A stretch of 64,000 nucleotides of DNA from contig NZ_CP122458.1 in assembly GCF_032598905.1 (NCBI RefSeq), positions 3,720,001 to 3,784,000 of the forward strand, given 5' to 3'. The stretch is from Streptomyces sp. 11x1 (lineage in GTDB: Bacteria > Actinomycetota > Actinomycetes > Streptomycetales > Streptomycetaceae). Below, piece after piece: positions 49,883 through 58,964 of this stretch. Position 1 is the first letter of the stretch, and the number at the start of each line of letters is the position of its first letter. The notes beneath the pieces are model-generated. The model made no database searches. It was given only the letters and a program-made list of their open reading frames with translations, and was not told the DNA's origin. A program made the position numbers and the translations under genes.

Positions 49883-51463
49883 ATGGCTACTGTCATTCCG
49901 TCTTCCCCTGTCCGGCCCTCCCCCCGCCGCTGGTGGGCCCTCGGCGCCCTCGTCGCGAGCATGCTGGTGCTCGGCTTCGACATGACGATCCTGAACGTGG
50001 CGCTGCCGACCATGGCCGAGCAGCTGGGGGCCGACACCGGTGAGCTGCAGTGGATCGTGGACGCCTACATCGTCGTGTTCGCGGCGCTGATGCTGCCCGC
50101 CGGACTGCTCGGCGACCGCTTCGGCCGACGCCGGATGCTGATCGTGGGTCTCGGCGTGTTCCTCGTCGGTTCGGTCCTCGGCTCGCTGGTCGACGCCCCC
50201 GAGGCGGTCATCGCCGCTCGTACCGTCATGGGTGTCGGCGCTGCGCTGGTGATCCCCCTCGGGCTCTCCGTCCTGCCGTCGATGTTCGGCCCCGAGGAGC
50301 GCGGCAAGGCGGTCGCCGCCGTCACGGCGTCCATGGCGGCGGGCATGCCGCTCGGCCCGCTGATCGGCGGGCTGCTGCTCGACCACTACTGGTGGGGCTC
50401 GATCTTCCTGATCAACGTCCCGATGGTCGCCGTCGGCATCGCCGCCTGTCTTCTCCTGCTGCCCGAGTCCCGCGACCCGGCGACGCCACGCGTCGACGCG
50501 CTGTCCACCGCGTGCAGCGCACTCGGCCTCGGCGCCCTGGTCTTCGGCATCATCGAGGCACCGGGACGGGGGTGGGGCAGCGCCCTGGTGCTCGGCTCGT
50601 TCGCCGTCTCCGTGATGCTGCTGGCCGCGCTGGTCGTACGGGAGCGCCGGGCCGTTCGGCCGATGCTGGACGTGCGGCTGCTGGGCCACCGCGGCTTCCT
50701 GTACAACAGCCTGGCCGCGACCCTCGGTACCTTCGTCTTCTCGGGGCTGCTGTTCGTCCTCCCGGCCTACTTCCAGGAGGTGGGCGGCGGCAGCGCGTTC
50801 GGTACCGGGCTCCGGCTGCTGCCGATGATGGGCGGCCTGATCGTCGCCGCCCGCGCGAGCGCCCCCCTCGTCCAGCGCCTCGGCCCGCGCCCCGTGGTCG
50901 CAGCCGGTCTCACCGTACTGTGCTTCGCCGCGCTCCTCGGCTCCCGCACCGAGGCCGGCAGCGGCTACGGATTCACCGCGCTCTGGCTGAGCGTGGCAGG
51001 CCTCGGATTCGGGTTCGCGATGGTGCCCGCGATGGACGCCGCACTCGGCGGAATCCCCTCGCAGGAGGCGGGCAGCGGCTCCGGACTGCTGATGACGCTG
51101 CGCCAGGTGGGCGGCGCGATCGGCATCGCCCTGCTCGGCAGCCTCCTGACCGGGACCTACGGGGACCGGATCGACACCTCCGGACTCCCCGCCGAGGCCG
51201 CGGACGCGGCCCGCGAGTCGCTCACCGCCGCGCACCTGGTCGCCGAGCGGCTCGGCCTGCCCGCCCTGGCCCACTCCGCCGACGCCGCGTATGTGGACGG
51301 CATGGGCGCGACCCTGCTGGTCTGCGCTGCGGCCGCGCTGGTCACCGCGCTGCTGACGGCCGCCCTGCTCCCGAACCCACGGCCCGCGCGGGACACCCAC
51401 GGAACACCAGCGCCGACCCCCCGGGGCACCGATGACGCCCGAGGCGCCGATGACGGACAATGA
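49883..51463 (+). CDS. MFS multidrug exporter (DHA2/EmrB-QacA type)
   Basis: 526 residues, 14 hydrophobic helices. DHA2 landmarks: FDMTILNVALPTMAEQLGAD in helix 1, WIVDAYIVVFAALMLPAGLL, GDRFGRRRMLIVGL (motif A), and VGVGAALVIPLGLSVLPSMF with GMPLGPLIGGLLLDHYWWGSIFLINVP near motif C. It exports drugs or other small molecules with protons. The stop overlaps the TetR start (ATGA). The start is apparently leaderless behind a TetR-type operator, which suggests tight, ligand-induced expression. Confidence 0.92.
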   Translation: MATVIPSSPVRPSPRRWWALGALVASMLVLGFDMTILNVALPTMAEQLGADTGELQWIVDAYIVVFAALMLPAGLLGDRFGRRRMLIVGLGVFLVGSVLGSLVDAPEAVIAARTVMGVGAALVIPLGLSVLPSMFGPEERGKAVAAVTASMAAGMPLGPLIGGLLLDHYWWGSIFLINVPMVAVGIAACLLLLPESRDPATPRVDALSTACSALGLGALVFGIIEAPGRGWGSALVLGSFAVSVMLLAALVVRERRAVRPMLDVRLLGHRGFLYNSLAATLGTFVFSGLLFVLPAYFQEVGGGSAFGTGLRLLPMMGGLIVAARASAPLVQRLGPRPVVAAGLTVLCFAALLGSRTEAGSGYGFTALWLSVAGLGFGFAMVPAMDAALGGIPSQEAGSGSGLLMTLRQVGGAIGIALLGSLLTGTYGDRIDTSGLPAEAADAARESLTAAHLVAERLGLPALAHSADAAYVDGMGATLLVCAAAALVTALLTAALLPNPRPARDTHGTPAPTPRGTDDARGADDGQ

Positions 51464-52101
51464 CCAGCATGACCACGGCAAGGACCCCCGTCCCGGAGGG
51501 CGCCCGGCAGCTGAGCCTGCGGGAGCGGAAGAAGATCAAGACACGTCGGGCGATCAGGAACGCCACGTACGAGCTGATCGAGGAGCAGGGGTACGAGGCC
51601 ACGACCGTCGAGCAGATCGCGGAGCGCGCGGAGGTCTCGCCGAGCACCGTCTTCCGCTACTTCCCCACCAAGGAGGACATCGTCCTGACGGACGAGTACG
51701 ACCCCTTGGTGGAGCGGTTGCTGCAGGAACGTCCGGCCGAGGAGACGCTGCTCGACTCGCTGCGCCACGCGATCCGGCAGAACATGACCATGGCGATCGC
51801 CGACGACCCGGGATTCGAACTGGGCGAGCTGAAGCTGCGGATGAAGCTGCTGGCCGAGGTACCGGCCGTGCGCTCCCACGCCATGGCGAGCATGTCCGTC
51901 ACCGGCCGCATGATGTGCCGGGCGTTCGCGGAACGCACCGGCCGCGACGAGGGCGACCTCGAAGTGCGGGTCTTCGCCATGGGGTTGATGGGCGCACTGC
52001 TGGAGGGGGTCGTCTACTGGGCCGAGCACGACTACCAGGACGACCTGCTCCAGCTGCTCGACCGTACCCTCGACACCTTCAAGGACCTGCCGAAGCGGTG
52101 A
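51460..52101 (+). CDS. TetR/AcrR-family repressor
   Basis: 213 residues. The N-terminal helix-turn-helix is TRRAIRNATYELIEEQGYEA, TTVEQIAERAEVSPSTVFRY, FPTKEDIVL, the canonical TetR pattern. The C-terminal helices form a ligand pocket (an MftR-like C-domain is possible, given MAIADDPGFELGELKLRMKL). It is coupled to the exporter gene by a 4-nt overlap and almost certainly binds the TGAGAGTTACTCTCA palindrome before that gene. The ligand is unknown. Confidence 0.93.
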   Translation: MTSMTTARTPVPEGARQLSLRERKKIKTRRAIRNATYELIEEQGYEATTVEQIAERAEVSPSTVFRYFPTKEDIVLTDEYDPLVERLLQERPAEETLLDSLRHAIRQNMTMAIADDPGFELGELKLRMKLLAEVPAVRSHAMASMSVTGRMMCRAFAERTGRDEGDLEVRVFAMGLMGALLEGVVYWAEHDYQDDLLQLLDRTLDTFKDLPKR

Positions 52102-52162
52102 CCCTCCGGGAGCCACCGGAAAAGCAACGGCCCGCCGCCCCTCGCCGTGGCATCCTGACCCG

Positions 52163-52888
52163 GTGAACGGACCGGAGATCCTCGTCGAATTCGCCCCTGA
52201 GCTGGCCCTGTTCGTCCCGCACGGGCGACGCGGCGGCCCGAGCCGGGTGGCGACCGACGGGGTCTCGACCCTCGGTCACGTCATCGAGTCTCTGGGCGTG
52301 CCGCTGACGGAGGTGGGCGCGCTCGTGGTGGACGGGCGGGCGATCCCCGTCTCGCACGTCCCCACCGCGGACGAGTCGGTGGTGGTACGGCCGGTCTCCC
52401 GCCCTCAACGCGTCCCGGGCGCCCCGCTCCGCTTCCTCCTCGACGTCCACCTCGGCACACTCGCGCGGCGGCTGCGGCTGTTGGGGGTGGACGCGGCGTA
52501 CGAGTCCACGGACATAGGCGACCCCGCGCTGGCCTCGCTGTCCGCCGCCGAGCAGCGGGTGATGCTCAGCCGCGACCGGGGGTTGCTGCGGCGGCGCGAG
52601 CTGTGGGCCGGGGCGTACGTCTACAGCACGCAGCCGGAGGAGCAACTGCGCGATGTACTCGATCGGTTCGCGCCCGAGCTACGGCCGTGGACCCGCTGCA
52701 CCGCGTGCAACGGGCTGCTGAAGTCGGCGACGAAGGAGGAGGTCGCGGATCGGCTGGAGGGTGGGACGCAACGGTCGTACGACGTGTTCGCGCAGTGTGG
52801 CGAATGCGGGCGGGCGTACTGGAAGGGCGCGCACCACGAGCAGTTGGAGGCGATCGTGCGGGACGCGTTGAGGATGCGCACGGAGTGA
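52163..52888 (+). CDS. Mut7-C RNase domain protein with ubiquitin-like N-terminus
   Basis: 241 residues. The N-terminal about 85 residues resemble a ThiS/MoaD-type beta-grasp fold (LVEFAPELALFVPHGRRGG, VIESLGVPLTEVGALVVDGR). The rest is Mut7-C: a PIN-like nuclease (RFLLDVHLGTLARRLRLLG, VMLSRDRGLLRRRELWAGAY) and a zinc ribbon with CTACNGLL and CGECGRAYWKG. It likely cleaves RNA. The GTG at 52163 lies 61 nt after the TetR stop. Confidence 0.88.
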   Translation: MNGPEILVEFAPELALFVPHGRRGGPSRVATDGVSTLGHVIESLGVPLTEVGALVVDGRAIPVSHVPTADESVVVRPVSRPQRVPGAPLRFLLDVHLGTLARRLRLLGVDAAYESTDIGDPALASLSAAEQRVMLSRDRGLLRRRELWAGAYVYSTQPEEQLRDVLDRFAPELRPWTRCTACNGLLKSATKEEVADRLEGGTQRSYDVFAQCGECGRAYWKGAHHEQLEAIVRDALRMRTE

Positions 52889-52979
52889 ACCGCTTCGGGT
52901 CTGATGGAGGGCTGAGGGGAATCGCCCCGTTGTCCGGCCGTGATCACCCCTGCCTGCGGCCACACCGACGTCGGTCCCG

Positions 52980-54392
52980 TCAGACGGGCTCGTCGGGGCC
53001 GTTCCGGGCCACCGCGAGGATGACCTCCCGCATCTGCTCGACATACCGCCGCATGTTCTTGTGGGCGACGTCGGTGTCCGGGTAGCGGCCGGCGAAGTAC
53101 AGCCCCTCGTGGAGCCTGTTGAACCAGGCGCACACCCTGTCCCCGTAGGACACTCTGACCAGGCCGTACGCCTTCAGCTCGGTCCAGCGCTCCGATCCGG
53201 GGATATGCCGGGCATCGATGAACGAGACGATCGAGTACAGGTCGGGCGACGTCGGGCGGAAGTCCGAGCCGAGCAGGCGCAGCACCCGGCCGATGGGCAT
53301 GCGGGCCATCGGCCTGCTGGCACGCACCGCGGTTTGCACCATCTTCAGGACGCACCGGAAATCGACCGCCTGTGCCGTCTGAATCTCGATCGGCGCGCCG
53401 CCGACGTACCAGCCCACGGAATCCCGCCATTCGGTCTGCGCGCGGGTGTGGAAGGGCACGACAGTCCGGAAGGCGGGTTCGCCGCCGATCTTGTGGACGA
53501 CGAGGCTCGTGGCAGCCAGGAGGCCGACCGGAACCCCGCCGAAGGGCCGGCAGGCCTCGTCGAACGCGGCGATGTCGTCGGCGTCGACGAGCATGTCGTG
53601 CATGAGCTTCTGGGTGGGCAGAGCGCTGCCGGGTTCCAGGCCGAGATCGACGGGGAAGTTCGGCAGGTCCCCGCCGCACCGGTCGATGAACTCCCGCCAG
53701 CGGGCGACGACTTCGTGCGTGTCGTCGATCCGGTCCGCGTCTGCCCGCTCGACCTCGCAGAAGTCCACGTAACTGCCGACCGGTGCCCATTGAACGGGAC
53801 GGCCTTCGATGGCCGCCGCGCAGAGCTCGTGGATCTCGGCGGGGATCCTCTGGATGGAGTACGCGTCCACGTTGCTGTGGTCGAAGGCCATGTACACGCT
53901 CGTGCTGTCCTCGCGGACGATCGCCGCGTAGATGAAGTTCGGCCAGCTGAGCGCGTTCGCCGCGACGTCGAAGCGGTCCTGGAGGCGCTGCACGAGTCTC
54001 TCCACGTCGGAGAACTCGCCGACCACCTCGCGATGGAGTACGACGGCCTCGGCATCGAGCGTGAACCGGCGCAGTTCGTCGTCGGCCCAGCGGAAGCCGC
54101 TGCGCAGCGTCTCGTGCCGCAGGGTCCAGGTCCGCAGTGCGTCCTGCAGTACGTCGAGATCGACCACGCCCGGCATGTCGAACACCGTGCCGAGCCAGGT
54201 CGGAACGAACAGGCCGTCCTCGCTCACCGACTTGGCCGTCCGGATGTGCGACTCCTGGACATACGCCGGTGGTCGGGAATCTTCTGGCAGACCCGTCGCT
54301 GTCTCGATGACCTCCTGATCGAGCGTCCACTCGACGAGGAGTCCCGGCCGGGCCTCGCAATGCTGGATGTCGGTCATTCGCACGGCAGGCAT
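52980..54392 (-). CDS. Stand-alone condensation-domain protein
   Basis: 470 residues, the size of one NRPS condensation/acyltransferase domain. The catalytic motif is AFDHSNVDAYSIQRI: the second His and Asp of HHxxxDG are kept but the first His is Asp and Gly is Ala. DFxxx-type downstream elements include SVGWYVGGAPIEI and SIVSFIDARHIPG. No adenylation or carrier domain is present in the window. It may transfer an acyl or aminoacyl group in a small lipid- or peptide-modifying reaction (PapA-like), or be a relic. ATG 54392 was chosen; the ribosome-binding site is weak. Confidence 0.82.
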   Translation of the reverse strand: MPAVRMTDIQHCEARPGLLVEWTLDQEVIETATGLPEDSRPPAYVQESHIRTAKSVSEDGLFVPTWLGTVFDMPGVVDLDVLQDALRTWTLRHETLRSGFRWADDELRRFTLDAEAVVLHREVVGEFSDVERLVQRLQDRFDVAANALSWPNFIYAAIVREDSTSVYMAFDHSNVDAYSIQRIPAEIHELCAAAIEGRPVQWAPVGSYVDFCEVERADADRIDDTHEVVARWREFIDRCGGDLPNFPVDLGLEPGSALPTQKLMHDMLVDADDIAAFDEACRPFGGVPVGLLAATSLVVHKIGGEPAFRTVVPFHTRAQTEWRDSVGWYVGGAPIEIQTAQAVDFRCVLKMVQTAVRASRPMARMPIGRVLRLLGSDFRPTSPDLYSIVSFIDARHIPGSERWTELKAYGLVRVSYGDRVCAWFNRLHEGLYFAGRYPDTDVAHKNMRRYVEQMREVILAVARNGPDEPV

Positions 54393-54534
54393 CTCCGTTC
54401 ACATGGGTGCAGAGGGGTGGTGAATCGGACCGGACCGTCCCTTCGCCTGCGTCGATGCGGTGCGGATCTGCCGCCACACCAGCGTGCTCAGGCGTTCACC
54501 CGTGCGGCCCGGCGAGAGCGAGAAGGGCGGGCGG

Positions 54535-54744
54535 TCACCGCCGCCGCAGCGCCCTGCGCGGGCCCATGAAGGCGATGACGGCACCCGCCAGGACGAGGAC
54601 CGCACGGTACGAGCGGGCGGCTGCCGGCGTCTCAGCCGGTCCCGCGGGCTCGTCGGCGGTGTGGTGGAAGCGGCGCCCGGCCGAAGACAGCCCTGAACCG
54701 CTTCCTCCTGCGACGATCTCCTGTTGGTGGGACCGGTTGGACAT
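54535..54744 (-). CDS. Small one-TM protein, uncertain
   Basis: 69 residues from ATG 54744: a polar N-terminus (SNRSHQQEIVAGGSGSGLSS), a hydrophobic helix AVLVLAGAVIAFM and a basic end RRALRRR. The topology fits a C-tail membrane protein. The ribosome-binding site is weak (GGTGA). No homologue family was recognised. Located between the condensation-type gene and a secreted protein gene. Confidence 0.4.
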   Translation of the reverse strand: MSNRSHQQEIVAGGSGSGLSSAGRRFHHTADEPAGPAETPAAARSYRAVLVLAGAVIAFMGPRRALRRR

Positions 54745-55041
54745 CGCGTCACCGACCATGCCGGCGCGGCGAACCGGTCCTTGGCCGCGCCACCAGCCCG
54801 TCAGCCTCCGCCACAGCGACGGCCGCCCCCCTGCTCTCTCCCTGCGCTTGCGGGATGAAGCGCACCGGCGGGCACCGGCCGGTGACGGGACAACAGGGAG
54901 ACGGTGCGGGTGGGGCGGTCGCGCGAGCGGCACTCGGTGTCCGGGGCGGAAAGTCCGGGCCGGCAGGTGGCACCGGTGGTGGTGCTCGGGTGCGGCCGGC
55001 GCTGTCGTCCCGGCCGGAGCCCCCCCCTGTCGGCGCGGCAG

Positions 55042-55386
55042 TCAGGGTGTGCAGACCGTCGTCGTCTCCCCGTCGGCCTGCAGCGTGGCACACACGCGCG
55101 GCACGCGGGGGATGGTGAGGGTGAGGCGCTCCTCCACATGGGCGCGCACGGTCTGCTGCAGGTTCACCAGCACGGTCTCCCCGACGGTGATCCTCGCCCC
55201 CACGGTCTTGTCCACGTCACATGTGACCGTGAGGGTGACCGTACTGGTCAGGTCGCTGTCGGTCTTCTGGATGTCGGCTTGGCAGGGCAGCTGCCGCTGG
55301 GGAGCAGCCTGCGCGGGCGCGGCCGCGAGGAGGGGCGTGGCAGCCAGCACAAGGGCGGCGGCGGAACGGAGTATGAGGTGAGACAT
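55042..55386 (-). CDS. Small secreted protein of unknown function
   Basis: 114 residues. Signal peptide (HLILRSAAALVLAATPLLAA, cleavage after APAQA) and a mature part of about 85 residues with four cysteines (LPCQADI, VTCDVDK, RVCATLQ, TTVCTP) that could form two disulfides. The mature part looks beta-rich. ATG 55386 has GGGAGG 5 nt upstream, a strong site. No family was recognised. Confidence 0.72.
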   Translation of the reverse strand: MSHLILRSAAALVLAATPLLAAAPAQAAPQRQLPCQADIQKTDSDLTSTVTLTVTCDVDKTVGARITVGETVLVNLQQTVRAHVEERLTLTIPRVPRVCATLQADGETTTVCTP

Positions 55387-55960
<574 letters not shown>

Positions 55961-56404
55961 TTACCCGCCGACGCCTCGGTCCGCCAGGAGTTCCCTGATG
56001 CGCTCGTCGACCTGCCGGCAGTCATAACCCCGCCGCACGACCCGGAACGAAGGCGGGCCCACTGACGAGTCGGCTTCAGACAGGGCTGCGAGATAGAGGT
56101 CGACCTGCTGACGGTCATAACCCCGCCGCACCAATTCGAAGCCAAGGAACTCACGCGGTGACGACACTTCGGGAGCCACCCCCTCACCTCCGCCGACGCC
56201 TCGGTCCGCCAGGAGTTCCCTGATGCGCTCGTCGACCTGCCGGCAGTCATAACCCCGCCGCACGACCCGGAACGAAGGCGGGCCCACTGACGAGTCGGCT
56301 TCAGACAGGGCTGCGAGATAGAGGTCGACCTGCTGACGGTCATAACCCCGCCGCACCAATTCGAAGCCAAGGAACTCACGCGGTGACGACACTTCGGGAG
56401 CCAC
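55961..56404 (-). CDS. Tandemly duplicated DivIVA-motif protein
   Basis: 147 residues made of two copies of a 75-residue unit. Each unit has two DivIVA-like motifs: FELVRRGYDRQQVDLYLAAL and FRVVRRGYDCRQVDERIREL, so four RGYD modules are present. RGYDxxQVDxYL is the lipid-binding DivIVA signature in actinobacteria (DivIVA/Wag31-like proteins at curved membrane). Coiled-coil tails of true DivIVA are absent. The GTG start at 56404 has AAGGGA directly adjacent, so the start is weak. The DNA copies are identical over 214 bp, a recent event. Confidence 0.6.
   Translation of the reverse strand: MAPEVSSPREFLGFELVRRGYDRQQVDLYLAALSEADSSVGPPSFRVVRRGYDCRQVDERIRELLADRGVGGGEGVAPEVSSPREFLGFELVRRGYDRQQVDLYLAALSEADSSVGPPSFRVVRRGYDCRQVDERIRELLADRGVGG
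55966..56404. repeat. 225-bp tandem duplication
   Basis: The sequence 55966-56179 recurs at 56191-56404 without a mismatch; the period is 225 bp (75 codons), so the frame is kept. Confidence 0.95.
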
Positions 56405-56743
56405 TCCCTTACATCCGCAGATACGCGTAGGTACGGAGCACCGTGCCTACGAACCCGGCACTCGATGGCAACGAACCTACAGGTCCTCACCCTTCGATGA
56501 CCATGGAGACGGATCACCACAGCGCTCGGGCTTCCCCATGCCTCAGGTGGGGAACCTCACTCCGGAGGCCCCGAGATCTCACGACTTCAGCTATTCCGTC
56601 ACGGAGCGAGGTCCCACTGCACGCGCGCGCTCCCGGTCTTCCCGGACGATGCCCCTGACCTGCGGCGGAACGGCTCAAGCTTCGGGTTGGCGCGCATCGA
56701 TGAAAATGGTCGAAATATACTCTAAAACCGCGGAGGCGTGGCG
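56405..56743. other. Upstream region of the repeat-rich protein
   Basis: About 340 nt without a gene. Unusually AT-rich near its end: GAAATATACTCTAAAA, where TATACT at 56716-56721 could be a -10 element for the next gene. Confidence 0.45.
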
Positions 56744-57931
56744 ATGCGCGGCAACGCCGAGAACGACGAGGGCCCCATCGAGGACTACGCCGACGAGCAC
56801 GGTGACGACCTCGACACCGAGAACAGTGACGAGTACGCCGATCCCGAGGCCTACGCCGAGGAGCCGGCAGCGTTCGAAGAGGAGCCGCCGTCCTACGACG
56901 AGGAGGACGCGGCCGGTGCGAGCCCTGACGTCTTCCTCGACGTTCCGATCCTGAAGGTCGACGAGATCGACCTGGACGTCGAGGACCTGCGGGCACATGT
57001 CTCGCTGCAGGCCGAGGTACTGGATCTGCTCAAGCTGAATGTGGGCGCCGACGTCTCGCTCGGCCGGGTGCACCTGGGCATCTCGGGCGTCGAGGCACAG
57101 GCCCAGCTCAAGGTGCGTCTCCACCACGTCGCGAAGATCATCGACCGAGTGCTCACCACGCTCGACCGCAACCCGGAGATCCTGCACGAGCTGGCCCGCG
57201 GAGTCGGGTCCGCCGTGCAGGATGTCGGCGGCGGAGCCCGTCAGGCCGTGGCGGAGCTGGGTACGGGTGCCGGAAGGGCCGTCCAGGAGGTCGGCCAGGG
57301 CGCCGGAGCGGCCGTACAGGATGTCGGCCAGGGAGCCGGACGGGCCGTTCAGGGACGTGGGCGGTGGTGCCGGGGTTGCCGACCAGGACGTGGGTCGGGG
57401 CGTCGGCTCCGTGGCGCGGGATGTCGGCCAGGGAGCCGGACGGGCCGTTCAGGGACGTGGGCGGTGGTGCCGGGGTTGCCGACCAGGACGTGGGTCGGGG
57501 CGTCGGCTCCGTGGCGCGGGATGTCGGCCAGGGAGCCGGGCGGGCCGTTCAGGGACGTGGGCGGTGGTGCCGGGCGCGCGGTGGAGGACGTCGGCCATGA
57601 GGTGGGCCGGACCGTCGGAAGCGCCGGCGAGGCGGTGGGCGGCACCGCCGGGAGCGTGGCCGGACAGGCCGCGGGTGTGACGGAAGCAGCAGGCGACACG
57701 GTCCGGGACGGCGGCCACGCCGTCGCGCACGCCGCCGAGACGGCGGACGCCACCGCTGAACGGACCGAGCCGACCGAGCCGCGTGCGGCGCGCAAGGGCA
57801 CGAGGGGAGAGCGCCGAGCCGCCCGGAGCCAGGGCGGCACCCGCACGCGCCGGGTGCGCGGAGAGGACGGGAAGCTGCCGCCAAGGTCCAGTCGCCCACG
57901 TACCGCAGGCGAGCCGGAGGAGCCGCCCTGA
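56744..57931 (+). CDS. 11-residue-repeat (LEA-like) protein with a frame-scrambled centre
   Basis: 395 residues. A long acidic N-terminus (GPIEDYADEHGDDLDTENSD) is followed by a conserved helical domain (FLDVPILKVDEIDLDVEDLR, LNVGADVSLGRVHLGISGVE, HVAKIIDRVLTTLDRNPEIL). Then come 11-residue repeats of DVGQGAGRAVQ type (about 160-210 and 272-300), as in amphipathic LEA-type helices. Between about 206 and 271 the repeats are read out of frame (basic, Trp/Cys-rich peptide) because of three copies of a 100-bp unit. ATG 56744 has GGAGG 7 nt upstream. The function is unknown. Confidence 0.72.
   Translation: MRGNAENDEGPIEDYADEHGDDLDTENSDEYADPEAYAEEPAAFEEEPPSYDEEDAAGASPDVFLDVPILKVDEIDLDVEDLRAHVSLQAEVLDLLKLNVGADVSLGRVHLGISGVEAQAQLKVRLHHVAKIIDRVLTTLDRNPEILHELARGVGSAVQDVGGGARQAVAELGTGAGRAVQEVGQGAGAAVQDVGQGAGRAVQGRGRWCRGCRPGRGSGRRLRGAGCRPGSRTGRSGTWAVVPGLPTRTWVGASAPWRGMSAREPGGPFRDVGGGAGRAVEDVGHEVGRTVGSAGEAVGGTAGSVAGQAAGVTEAAGDTVRDGGHAVAHAAETADATAERTEPTEPRAARKGTRGERRAARSQGGTRTRRVRGEDGKLPPRSSRPRTAGEPEEPP
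57321..57620. repeat. 100-bp tandem triplication with a +1 shift per copy
   Basis: Units begin at 57321, 57421 and 57521; the first two are identical, and the third diverges after about 50 bp at 57571. Each holds CAGGGACG at its middle, one G more than the CAG GAC expected from the 11-residue repeat. Three shifts sum to three, so the frame returns at 57554. Confidence 0.95.
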
Positions 57932-57958
57932 ACGCGAGAGGCTGGGGCCGGGAGCCCG

Positions 57959-58210
57959 GTGGGGGACATCTCATTCCGGTCGACGGTCCACGCCGAACGG
58001 CTCCGCTTCACGCAGGAACCCCGGGCAGTCGTCCGCTTCCCCGGCACCGAAAAGCGAGAGTCGACGAGCCACAGCGATCGCACCCACCTTCCGGACCCGG
58101 TCGTGCCCGGTCAGGAATACCAGGACGTCGCCGTCGCCTACCACCTTGCGACCCGTCTCACCAGGGAGCCGGAGGCCGGGCGGAGCGGTGACGCCGACAC
58201 GGACGGGTGA
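57959..58210 (+). CDS. Small conserved-looking protein
   Basis: 83 residues, soluble, no motif recognised: GDISFRSTVHAERLRFTQEP, VVRFPGTEKRESTSHSDRTH, VPGQEYQDVAVAYHLATRLT. The alternating polar/hydrophobic pattern suggests a small beta-rich fold. GTG 57959 has GGGAG 4-5 nt upstream and lies 27 nt after the repeat-protein stop, so the two probably share a transcript. Confidence 0.6.
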   Translation: MGDISFRSTVHAERLRFTQEPRAVVRFPGTEKRESTSHSDRTHLPDPVVPGQEYQDVAVAYHLATRLTREPEAGRSGDADTDG

Positions 58211-58377
58211 TCCGCCGTGCCCATCGTCGCGGAGTCGGCGTCGCGGAGTCGGCGCCGTGGTGACGTCGGCCTCGGCCACGCCATCGCCGTGTGCGTCAAG
58301 TGACCGTCGCCAGCGGCACAGTGCGCGTCCTGGCCGACAGTGGTCCCGGCCCCCGCCTGCCTGTCCTCCGTTCGTCG

Positions 58378-58749
58378 CTACAGACGGCGCCTGTCGCGCA
58401 GGTACGGCGGTATGAGGAACCTGGGCCTGTTGAACACGGCTGTCGAGGCGATCACGACCCAGCAGACCAACATCAGGATGAAGAACACGGTCCCCGTGGT
58501 CTCCAGGGGGCCGCGAACGGCGCCCCAGGTATCGGCTCCGAGAGCTGAGAGCATCATGAGGGCCACGCAGGTGAACATGGCAGCGACGGGCACTATGCCA
58601 CGCGTGACCGCCCAGGCCCCACGCTTGCCGAGCCGGTCCCACCCGTCGGCCTCCGTCCGTGCCCGGTGGGGGTCATGCCACACCATGACGGCGCTCCGCA
58701 CCATGTACCCGGCCAGAGTGACGAGCCCAAGACAGACCACAATCCCCAT
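58378..58749 (-). CDS. Small three-TM membrane protein
   Basis: 123 residues with helices near 1-20 (GIVVCLGLVTLAGYMVRSAV), 52-70 (GIVPVAAMFTCVALMMLSAL) and 84-105 (TTGTVFFILMLVCWVVIAST). A conserved-looking end PRFLIPPYLRDRRR follows. No family name can be given. ATG 58749 lies in a region with AT-rich sequence upstream on the minus strand. It reads in the same direction as the next small membrane gene. Confidence 0.68.
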   Translation of the reverse strand: MGIVVCLGLVTLAGYMVRSAVMVWHDPHRARTEADGWDRLGKRGAWAVTRGIVPVAAMFTCVALMMLSALGADTWGAVRGPLETTGTVFFILMLVCWVVIASTAVFNRPRFLIPPYLRDRRRL

Positions 58750-58964
58750 GAGTTCCCCTGCTCGGATGGTAGCCGCGCGGTCGGCGGAGTCCTGATGGCC
58801 CAGTCAACGCCGTTGAGTGCCATCGGTGGCCGAAGAAGCAGAGGGTTGGGTCCCTGACCTGAGGCTGTGTAACCTACCAACGCTGTGACCTGCGACTTGA
58901 CTGTCGATGGTTGTCAGCGTTGGTCGTCGTCGAGCGCCCTCCCACGGCCCGACGAGCCGGTTCG

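Noticed and set aside
52980..54392. Start of an NRPS biosynthetic cluster
   Set aside because: Only one stand-alone condensation-type protein is present; no adenylation, carrier or thioesterase genes lie within the window on either side.
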